DNA of 13,363 bases. Origin: TMED14 sp003444795. GTDB lineage: Bacteria; Bacteroidota; Bacteroidia; Flavobacteriales; Schleiferiaceae. How positions within the stretch are numbered: position 1 is the first letter of the stretch; each line of letters starts with the position of its first letter. Below, piece by piece: positions 7,529 to 13,363 of the stretch. The translations under genes were made by a program, and so were the position numbers. The stretch spans positions 1 through 13,363 of the forward strand of contig CAXBRT010000037.1 of assembly GCA_963978445.1 (NCBI GenBank), given 5' to 3'. The notes beneath the pieces were generated by a model. It saw nothing but the letters and a program-made list of their open reading frames with translations, was not told where the DNA came from and searched no databases.

Positions 7529-7554
7529 AGAAGGCCGGCGATGGCCGGCCTTCT
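7529..7554 (-). terminator. Strong GC hairpin between the T9SS-protein gene and the amylase gene
   Basis: A perfect 11-bp stem, AGAAGGCCGGC (7529-7539) with GCCGGCCTTCT (7544-7554), encloses a 4-base loop. It lies 21 bases after the stop at 7576 and 13 bases before the amylase ATG. On the minus strand it is followed by TACATTTAC rather than a clean T-run, so termination may be partial. It may act as an attenuator or an RNA-stability element inside the operon. Confidence 0.6.
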
Positions 7555-7575
7555 CTATTTCCTTGCGAAAAAGGA

Positions 7576-8352
7576 TTAGCGGCTAACCGCTACACGCTGG
7601 ATAGACTTCTCGCCATCCACCATGACCTCCACGAGATAGGTACCGTTCTCCACCAAGCTGCCGTTAGCGGCATCCAAGTTCCAACGGATTTCGTTCTTGC
7701 CTGCAAATACGGCAGCGTCAAAGCTGTTTACGCGCTGACCCAAAACGTTGAATACGTTGATGGTAGCGTTCGCAGAAGCCTTCGCCGTGAAAGCGATAGC
7801 GACAGGACCGTTGGCAGGGTTGGGGTATACCGACATACCAGAAACGGCGGTCTCATCTACGCTGATAGAAGAGCTGCTTCCGTCACACTGGTAGCAAGCA
7901 TCCCAGCAAAAACGCAATACGGTACCGTTGGCAGAAGGAACTACGATTTCGCGGTTGATGTTACCGCCACCGTCGTCCGCGCCACAGCCATCCGTCACAA
8001 TAGTGCAGGCAGGATCCGTACCGTCATTGGTGCCCCAGTTACCGTTTACAAACTTGTAGTAGGTAGTGCCACCGATAGCAGTAGAAGGGAAGGTGACGGT
8101 GATAGACCATACACCATTGCCCTGGTCGGTCATCGCAGAACCGGTATCCGTAGGAGACCAATCAGCCATAGACAAAGAACCATTGGTAGCTCCAGCAGTA
8201 GCGAAGTTGCCCCCTACGCGGATACCATTTGCAGCTACTGCGTTACCAGCGGCTACGTAATCGGTTACGTCTACTTGGAACGTAACATCCACTTGGCCAT
8301 AAGCCATGACTGACGTCAAAGCTGCCAGTCCGAGAGTAAGGATTTTTTTCAT
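7576..8352 (-). CDS. T9SS-sorted extracellular probable starch-binding protein in the SusE/F position
   Basis: 258 residues. There is a signal peptide at 1-20 (MKKILTLGLAALTSVMAYGQ). Residues 22-147 form a beta-rich domain with conserved aromatics Trp65, Trp82, Tyr98-Tyr99 and Trp106 and the segment TTYYKFVNGNWG (96-107), which resembles starch-binding folds of the CBM20/48 kind. A cysteine cluster follows: Cys116, Cys123, then FCWDACYQC (148-156). The C-terminus (about 173-258) is a T9SS type A sorting domain: MSVYPNPANGPV, INVFNVLGQRV, a GTYLVEV strand and final RVAVSR. The protein should be exported to the cell surface or medium. It sits 33 bases after the SusD-like gene and before the GH13 gene, where SusE/SusF lipoproteins are usually found; there is no lipobox. 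The binding function is inferred from fold-like motifs and context and is not certain. Confidence 0.78.
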   Translation of the reverse strand: MKKILTLGLAALTSVMAYGQVDVTFQVDVTDYVAAGNAVAANGIRVGGNFATAGATNGSLSMADWSPTDTGSAMTDQGNGVWSITVTFPSTAIGGTTYYKFVNGNWGTNDGTDPACTIVTDGCGADDGGGNINREIVVPSANGTVLRFCWDACYQCDGSSSSISVDETAVSGMSVYPNPANGPVAIAFTAKASANATINVFNVLGQRVNSFDAAVFAGKNEIRWNLDAANGSLVENGTYLVEVMVDGEKSIQRVAVSR

Positions 8353-8385
8353 ACTCGTTTTTGTGTTTAGTGATTAATAAAGGAA

Positions 8386-9948
8386 TTAATAGCCTGGGTT
8401 TTGGACCAAGTTTTGGTTAGAAATGATGTCCGAAGATGGAATCGGATACAAGTTGTAGTGGATGGGGGTTGACGTGCCAAACTGCTCGCCACCTTTAAAA
8501 GCCCACAGGTAGTCTGCGCTCGTAAACAAGCCAAAGCGTACCAAGTCCGTACGGCGATGACCCTCGCTGTACAATTCACGGGCGCGCTCATCCAATATGG
8601 TGGGCAAGTCCAACGTGCTCACGTTGTGGTTGCTGTTTCCGTAGGCGCGCTCGCGAACCATATTGAAGTATCCGACACCTTGAGAGAGGTTGGTGCCGGT
8701 GCGGGCGGCACATTCCGCATACATCAAGTAGACATCGGCCAAACGGAAGAAGGGGAAGTCCACGTCTACAAAGGTGACAGGATCCGAACCGGGAGAGCCA
8801 TCGCGGTTGATATTCCGCCACTTCGTAATGCCTATGCCCTCGGTGAAAGTGCCCACCGTGGTAATGGTGTCTTCCATGCCATCCAGCCAAACGAGACGGC
8901 GAGTATCCAAGGTATCGGGGAACTTGTCATACCACGCCTTGGTGGCGCGGTTACCCTGCCATCCCGAGGTGGTACCAAAGTAGCTCTGGTCCATGCTGCC
9001 GCCAATGTGCGAGTGCACCAAGAAGGTGGTTCCACCCCACGTACGAGTATGCTGGCCGTCAAACGTGGCCGCAAAAATGAACTCTGTGGATGTGTGGTTG
9101 TCGGCAAAGAAGTTGTGCTCATACGAAGGCTCCAAGCTGTAGCCAGCGTTGATCAAGTCGGTACATTCGGCCATCGCATCCGCATAGCGATCGGTTCCCG
9201 TGTATACTTCCGCATTCAAATAGAGCTTTGCACGCAGTGCCTTCAAGGCGCCCAAATCGGCACGTCCGTATTGGCCAGAGCGAGCAGGTACCATGAGTGA
9301 CTCAATGTCGTTCAATTCGGCCTCGATGTAGGCGAAGAGGTTCGCACGAGAGATCTGCTCGGGGTAGTACACACCGGGACGGTCGCTCTCATCCACGAAG
9401 GGCACATTGCCAAACAAGTCTAATGCATGGTAGTAGCTCAATGCGCGGAGATAGCGCGCCTCAGCACCCATGTCTTTGATCATGGCAATTTGCTCAGGCG
9501 TGAAGTCCTTCGTGTCCAACCACTCGTCCATGGTGTAGCGAATGAATTCGTTGGCCAAGGCAATTTGGTAATAGATGCGGTAGTACATGGCACTCACAAA
9601 CGAGGAGTTGTCGTTCCAGGTCATGGTGTTGAGTTCGGGTACACCGGGGTCATTCCATCCGCAAACCGCCTCGTCCGTGGGAAGCTCTTGCAAGTTCCAG
9701 TACACGCGAACATACTGCGAGAAGCCCTCGTCAATGCCGCCAATGTCGGGCATGCCCGCTGGCCCTTGGTTTCCGCTCATGGAGAGACCCGCATAGAGCT
9801 TAGCGAGAACGTTGATGTAATTGTTGGGATCCGAGTAGACCGCATCGGCGTTCAGACCGTATTTGGGAGAAAGGTTCAAATCCTTCGCGCAAGACGCTGC
9901 CAAGAGCACTGCACCAGCCAGGAGAGAAAAGAGTTTGATAGATTTCAT
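8386..9948 (-). CDS. SusD/RagB family outer-membrane glycan-binding lipoprotein
   Basis: 520 residues from the chosen start. SusD-like lipoproteins cap the SusC barrel and bind the oligosaccharide at the cell surface. The N-terminus MKSIKLFSLLAGAVLLAASC is a lipoprotein signal peptide with Cys20 as the lipidated residue, followed by AKDLNLSP, the common SusD beginning. Helical TPR-like segments follow (MYYRIYYQIALANEFIRY near 121-138, AEARYLRALSYYHALDLFGNVPF in the middle). The C-terminal blocks FFRLADVYLMYAECAAR, ILDERARELYSEGHRRTDLVRFG and final NLVQNPGY are diagnostic. The frame is open to an ATG at 9975, but that would overlap the susC-like stop and place nine residues before the signal peptide, so 9948 is preferred. 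The gap to the SusC-like gene is 13 bases. The gene pairs with the transporter upstream. Confidence 0.95.
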   Translation of the reverse strand: MKSIKLFSLLAGAVLLAASCAKDLNLSPKYGLNADAVYSDPNNYINVLAKLYAGLSMSGNQGPAGMPDIGGIDEGFSQYVRVYWNLQELPTDEAVCGWNDPGVPELNTMTWNDNSSFVSAMYYRIYYQIALANEFIRYTMDEWLDTKDFTPEQIAMIKDMGAEARYLRALSYYHALDLFGNVPFVDESDRPGVYYPEQISRANLFAYIEAELNDIESLMVPARSGQYGRADLGALKALRAKLYLNAEVYTGTDRYADAMAECTDLINAGYSLEPSYEHNFFADNHTSTEFIFAATFDGQHTRTWGGTTFLVHSHIGGSMDQSYFGTTSGWQGNRATKAWYDKFPDTLDTRRLVWLDGMEDTITTVGTFTEGIGITKWRNINRDGSPGSDPVTFVDVDFPFFRLADVYLMYAECAARTGTNLSQGVGYFNMVRERAYGNSNHNVSTLDLPTILDERARELYSEGHRRTDLVRFGLFTSADYLWAFKGGEQFGTSTPIHYNLYPIPSSDIISNQNLVQNPGY

Positions 9949-9961
9949 GGCAGGATGGGGA

Positions 9962-12900
9962 TTAGAGAGAAACATTCAATTGGATGTTAAAGACGCGAGG
10001 GCGTGGGTAGATCATGTTGTCAATACCTCCTCCAATTTCAGGATCCAAGCCTTGGTACTTGGTGATGACCAAGGCGTTTTGGACCGAAAGGTTCAAGCTC
10101 GTCGCATACTTGTCCTTGTACAAGGTGCCCAAATTGTAAGAGAGGTAAAGGTTATCCAAACGGATAAAGGAAGCCTCCTGGATGTAGTAGCTCGACAGGT
10201 ACTGTGGTGAGCGGAAACCCGTGTTCAAGAAGTCGGTCACCAAGTTGTTCAAGTGGCGCATAGATCCGCCCACTTCAAAATAGTTGCCGTGGTTAGACGC
10301 TAAGTTGTTGTACATGTACTGGCCTTGTTCTGCGCGCCAGGTCATTCCACCCGACCAACGCTTGTGGGAGAAGTTCGCAGAGAAACCAAAGATTTGGCGA
10401 GGCTCAGGGGTCTTGCCAGCCCAAGCCACCAAGTCGCCCGTGTTGATGACGCCATCGCCATTTTGGTCCACATAGGCTTCGATGTCGTCAATCTTGCCAT
10501 TGCCGTTCACATCGACCCCATCGCTGTATTGATCTAAGGAACCATTGCGCTCCAAGGGGCGGCCGTTGGCATCATAGATCTGCTCATAAGAGTAGAAGGT
10601 GTACATCGGCATGCCCAGGGCATGGATTTGAATGGTGTTTCCAACGCCACCCGCAATACCTCCTACCTGAATACCTGGAGAGGTCGTGTCTTGCACCAGC
10701 GAAAGCTTTGTGATTTGGTTGCGGTTGCGTGACGCATTGAACCCAACCTCAAAGTTGGTCGTCGCATTGTCCACCAAGACCAAGTTCACCGAAGCCTCCA
10801 CCCCATTGTTAGTCATGGAGCCCACGTTGGTCAGAACGCGGTTGGAGAAATTGGTGCCTGCAGGAATGGGCACGACACCCAAGAGGTCAAACGTATTCTT
10901 ATGGTAAACGTCCACACTACCGTTGATTCGGCCCTTTAGGAAGCCATAGTCCAACGCGATGTTTGTGGTCGCCGTCTTCTCCCATTGTAGGTTGTAGTCG
11001 TAGGCATCCGGACGCAAAATATCCACCCAGTTGTTGCCAAACTGGTACTGCGCTGTGGCCGTGCCGTAGTTGTAGTTCGGGATGTACCCGTAGTCGTTGT
11101 AAATGTCCTGCTGTCCAGTCAAACCGTAGCCCACACGCACTTTCAAGTTGCTGAACAGGGTTTGTCCAGCGAAAATATCTTCTTGGAGCACGTTCCAGGC
11201 CAAAGCCGCGGAAGGGAAGAGGCCCCAACGCGATTCTTTGGAGAAGCGAGACGAAGCGTCCGAACGCAACGTAGCCGTCACCAAATACTTGTTGCTGATG
11301 TTAAAGTTCCCGCGGCCGTAGAAAGACATCAACGCGTTTTCCGAAAAGAATGGGAAAGGATTTGCAGGGCTGATGGTATCCCCTGCCTCGTTCAAGCTGG
11401 GGAAGGAGGGGGCGGAAGAACTCCAGTGCTGGAAAGAATAACCCCCCGTCAAATCCACATGGACGCGGTTGCTGAGTTGCTTGTTGTAGTTGCCATAGAG
11501 TTCGATCAAGCGGTTGGTACGCGAAGACTCGTATTGGTAGCGCTCACCGCCATTGTTGTAGGCCATTGCAGCGAGGGCTGGCACAAAAATGTTCCCATGG
11601 GTGTAGGAGTATTCGCCGCCCACGTTCATGAAGAGGTGCAGATAGTCGGAGGCTTGGTAATCAAACAGAATATTGCCCAAAGCACGTGTATTGGAGCCCT
11701 GGTCGTCACGCAAGTTGATCAATCCAACTGGGTTACGTGGAGAAAGTGCCGAAGGCGTGCCGTTGGGCATCGTCCACTCAAAGTAGCCGCCGTAGGCTGA
11801 GTCGCCACTATATACGGGGCGCGTAGGATCAAAGAAAACAGCGGTTCCGATCGCGCCTTGGTTCGCGTAGAAATTATCCGAGGCAATCAGCTTGGCGCTG
11901 GTATTGGCTTTGAGTTTGCCGTTCAAAAACGAAGGGCTGGCATTTAGGGTCGCCGTGTAGCGCTTCAAGTCTGAACGCTTCAGCACCCCTTTTTCATGGT
12001 ACATACCCAGGCCCAAACGGTAGGGCATTTTCAAACCACCCGTTAATGCAACGTTGTAGTCATTCACCATACCCGTTTGGTAGATTTCATTCTGCCAATT
12101 GGTGGACTGGGCAGGGTCTGCAGTGGCCAAACGCGTTTGCTGCGTAGACGTTCCATACTGACCGATCACCTCGCGGAATTGGTCGGGGGTGAGCACGTCC
12201 ACTTGGTTGGTCACATTGCGGAAAGACGTCACCGCGGTAACCTCTGCACGGAAAGGCGCATTGGCCTTGCCCTTTTTGGTGGTGACCAAAATGACGCCAT
12301 TCGCTGCACGGGAACCGTAAATCGCCGTTGCCGAGGCATCTTTTAGGATTGTAAAGCTCTCAATATCTGAAGGGTTCAGCAAGCCCAATCCATCGGCAGG
12401 CAGACCATCAATAACAATCAGAGGATCGTTGCTGGCATTCAAGGAGGAGCCACCGCGAATTCTGATACGGCTACCTGCCCCTGGCATACCTGAATTTGAA
12501 GTAATGCGAACCCCTGGCGTTTTACCCAGGATCAAAGCTTCAGGGGTAGAGAAGGAACCTTTCTGGAAGGACTTGGTCTTAACACTGACCACTGAACCCG
12601 TCAAGTCCTTGATATTGGAAGTTCCGTAGCCAATAACCACGATGTCATCCAAGGTCACGGCTTCCTCCTTCAAGGTAAAGTTGACTGATGCCGAACCATT
12701 GCTTAAGGTCGCTCTTTGACTCGCGGAGGCGTAGCCCATCATGGAGGCCGTAACCGTCACCTGATTGGACGAAACGGTCAAGGCATACATGCCATTGTTA
12801 TCCGCGGTTGCCGTTGCGCTTGAACCCTCTACCGATAGGATGGCACCAGGTAAGGCAGCCCCGAAGGCGTCCTTCACTGAACCGATAACCCGGCCTTGGG

Positions 12901-12964
12901 CAAAGGCGGTCGTTGCTAAAAAAAGAAATGAAAGGCAGAAGCCAAGCGTACGTTTCCAATTCAT
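9962..12964 (-). CDS. SusC/RagA family TonB-dependent outer-membrane transporter
   Basis: 1000 residues, normal for SusC. It imports oligosaccharides across the outer membrane with energy from TonB. A signal peptide covers residues 1-22 (ends TTAFA before QGRVIG). A carboxypeptidase-D regulatory-like domain spans about 24-98, followed by the SusC-type TonB box region LDDIVVIGYGT (105-115). The plug domain runs about 118-230 (IRIRGGSSLNASNDPLIVIDG, DASATAIYGSRAANGVILVTTKKG), then the 22-strand barrel. The C-terminus FNIQLNVSL ends in alternating hydrophobic residues, as expected for the last strand. Two calcium-loop-like motifs, DVNGNGKIDD (818-827) and DQNGDGVIN (833-841), lie in a late loop. 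The ATG at 12964 is supported by the signal peptide. It is the first gene of the locus; starch or maltodextrin is inferred as the substrate from the GH13 gene downstream. Confidence 0.96.
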   Translation of the reverse strand: MNWKRTLGFCLSFLFLATTAFAQGRVIGSVKDAFGAALPGAILSVEGSSATATADNNGMYALTVSSNQVTVTASMMGYASASQRATLSNGSASVNFTLKEEAVTLDDIVVIGYGTSNIKDLTGSVVSVKTKSFQKGSFSTPEALILGKTPGVRITSNSGMPGAGSRIRIRGGSSLNASNDPLIVIDGLPADGLGLLNPSDIESFTILKDASATAIYGSRAANGVILVTTKKGKANAPFRAEVTAVTSFRNVTNQVDVLTPDQFREVIGQYGTSTQQTRLATADPAQSTNWQNEIYQTGMVNDYNVALTGGLKMPYRLGLGMYHEKGVLKRSDLKRYTATLNASPSFLNGKLKANTSAKLIASDNFYANQGAIGTAVFFDPTRPVYSGDSAYGGYFEWTMPNGTPSALSPRNPVGLINLRDDQGSNTRALGNILFDYQASDYLHLFMNVGGEYSYTHGNIFVPALAAMAYNNGGERYQYESSRTNRLIELYGNYNKQLSNRVHVDLTGGYSFQHWSSSAPSFPSLNEAGDTISPANPFPFFSENALMSFYGRGNFNISNKYLVTATLRSDASSRFSKESRWGLFPSAALAWNVLQEDIFAGQTLFSNLKVRVGYGLTGQQDIYNDYGYIPNYNYGTATAQYQFGNNWVDILRPDAYDYNLQWEKTATTNIALDYGFLKGRINGSVDVYHKNTFDLLGVVPIPAGTNFSNRVLTNVGSMTNNGVEASVNLVLVDNATTNFEVGFNASRNRNQITKLSLVQDTTSPGIQVGGIAGGVGNTIQIHALGMPMYTFYSYEQIYDANGRPLERNGSLDQYSDGVDVNGNGKIDDIEAYVDQNGDGVINTGDLVAWAGKTPEPRQIFGFSANFSHKRWSGGMTWRAEQGQYMYNNLASNHGNYFEVGGSMRHLNNLVTDFLNTGFRSPQYLSSYYIQEASFIRLDNLYLSYNLGTLYKDKYATSLNLSVQNALVITKYQGLDPEIGGGIDNMIYPRPRVFNIQLNVSL

Positions 12965-13007
12965 CGTTTAGGAATTTTGCCCCTAAAATAAAGGAATTCC
13001 CGGGGAA

Positions 13008-13046
13008 GTGTAAAATGTACACTATAGTAAAAAATACTATAAGTAC
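13008..13046. promoter_or_regulatory. Two adjoining palindromes upstream of the susC-like gene, candidate operator
   Basis: GTGTA-AAATG-TACAC (13008-13022) is directly followed by TATAGTA-AAAAA-TACTATA (13023-13041). An outer GTAC pair (13017-13020 and 13043-13046) flanks the second repeat. On the minus strand TACATTTT (13012-13019), one mismatch from the Bacteroidota -7 consensus, lies inside the first palindrome, 47 bases before the ATG at 12964. This would suit a repressor or activator site controlling the sus genes. The AT-rich second repeat could instead belong to the 3' end of the bacilliredoxin transcript. Confidence 0.4.
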
Positions 13047-13051
13047 CGTCT

Positions 13052-13065
13052 GCGACCCTTGTCGC
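13052..13065 (-). terminator. Weak hairpin after the bacilliredoxin gene
   Basis: GCGAC (13052-13056) pairs with GTCGC (13061-13065) around a 4-base loop, 9 bases after the bacilliredoxin stop. On the minus strand no T-run follows directly; the next T-rich stretch is the loop of the 13023-13041 inverted repeat about 20 bases on. It may help end the upstream transcript, possibly together with that repeat. Confidence 0.3.
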
Positions 13066-13074
13066 TACTGAATT

Positions 13075-13362
13075 TTAGCAGTGCGCATCAAACGCCGCCA
13101 TCAAATTGCTGGCAAGCATGTCGGCTGGACGCCCTTCAATGTGGTGACGCTCAATCATGTGGACCAATTCCCCATCTTTAAAGAGCGCCATACAGGGCGA
13201 AGAAGGAGGGAAAGGAAGCATAAATTCACGCGCTTTATTGACGGAATCGCGGTCGTTACCCGCAAATGCCGTGATCATGTGATCTGGTTTTTTAGCGGCA
13301 TTCGCCACGGCCATGCGTGCTCCTGGACGTGCGGAGCCTGCGGCACATCCGCATACAGAGTT
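13075..13362 (-). CDS. Bacilliredoxin, BrxA/BrxB (YphP/YqiW, DUF1094) family, N-terminus missing
   Basis: The frame is open to the right edge, so the 5' part of the gene is cut off; 95 codons remain of a family usually near 140 residues. The visible part begins NSVCGCAAGSARPGAR, which holds the CGC active-site motif of this thioredoxin-fold family, followed by FMLPFPPSSPCMALFKDGELVHMIERHH (segmented here: FMLPFPPSSPCMALF, then KDGELVHMIERHH) and a C-terminal helix ending DAHC. Bacilliredoxins remove bacillithiol from S-bacillithiolated proteins under oxidative stress; this role is known from Bacillus, and its use in this organism is inferred. An internal ATG at 13314 exists, but it would discard the CGC motif, so it is not the start. 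The gene is in line with the sus locus but separated by about 110 bases. Confidence 0.93.
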   Translation of the reverse strand, partial: NSVCGCAAGSARPGARMAVANAAKKPDHMITAFAGNDRDSVNKAREFMLPFPPSSPCMALFKDGELVHMIERHHIEGRPADMLASNLMAAFDAHC

Positions 13363-13363
13363 G

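Noticed and set aside
7529..7554. Riboswitch upstream of the amylase
   Set aside because: The region is only 60 bases and holds a single simple stem-loop; no known riboswitch core fits.
9949..9975. N-terminal extension of the SusD-like protein to the ATG at 9975
   Set aside because: The extra nine residues precede a clear lipoprotein signal peptide and overlap the end of the SusC-like gene; the ATG at 9948 fits better.
11162..11800. A 212-codon plus-strand frame opposite the susC-like gene
   Set aside because: It lies wholly within the conserved SusC reading frame and its translation has no family features; it is a shadow.
13075..13314. A complete 79-residue gene starting at the ATG at 13314
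   Set aside because: The same frame continues upstream to the window edge and encodes the conserved CGC active-site motif, so this is an internal Met of a truncated bacilliredoxin.

Overview
The window reads as Bacteroidota DNA, most likely an environmental flavobacterium-like lineage with a type IX secretion system (T9SS). The evidence is a SusC/SusD pair, a C-terminal T9SS type A sorting domain, a DUF2723 membrane protein, promoter elements that fit the Bacteroidota TAnnTTTG -7 consensus, and no obvious Shine-Dalgarno sequences before the genes. Every convincing gene lies on the minus strand, so the biological reading order runs from the right end to the left.

Reading order: (1) 13362-13075, the 3' part of a bacilliredoxin (BrxA/BrxB, DUF1094) gene cut by the right edge. 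(2) A 110-base AT-rich intergenic stretch with two adjacent palindromes. (3) 12964-5593, a four-gene starch/maltodextrin locus: SusC-like TonB-dependent transporter, SusD-like lipoprotein, a small T9SS-exported probable starch-binding protein in the SusE/F position, and a periplasmic GH13 cyclomaltodextrinase/neopullulanase-type enzyme. A strong GC hairpin separates the last two genes. (4) A 63-base gap with a good -7 element. (5) 5529-1680, sufA-sufB-sufC-sufD, tightly packed with 4-base stop/start overlaps at two junctions. It ends in a palindromic, T-tract terminator set in an unusual patch of period-8 repeats. (6) From 1446 off the left edge, the N-terminal 482 codons of a DUF2723 (TMEM260-like, GT-C type) membrane glycosyltransferase.

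How the genes work together: the SusC/SusD pair would import malto-oligosaccharides, the T9SS-sorted protein would capture starch outside the cell, and the GH13 enzyme would cut the imported oligosaccharides in the periplasm. SufBCD with the A-type carrier SufA builds and delivers Fe-S clusters. The cysteine desulfurase partners (SufS/SufE) are not next to sufD; a terminator and an unrelated gene follow instead.

I found no RNA genes, CRISPR array, transposon or prophage genes, and no convincing undescribed multi-gene system. The points most worth a second look are the structured, repeat-rich spacer at 1486-1681, the T9SS-sorted SusE replacement with its cysteine cluster, the palindromes upstream of the susC-like gene, and the intra-operon hairpin. 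No stretch over 300 bases lacks a gene; the longest spacer is 1447-1679.
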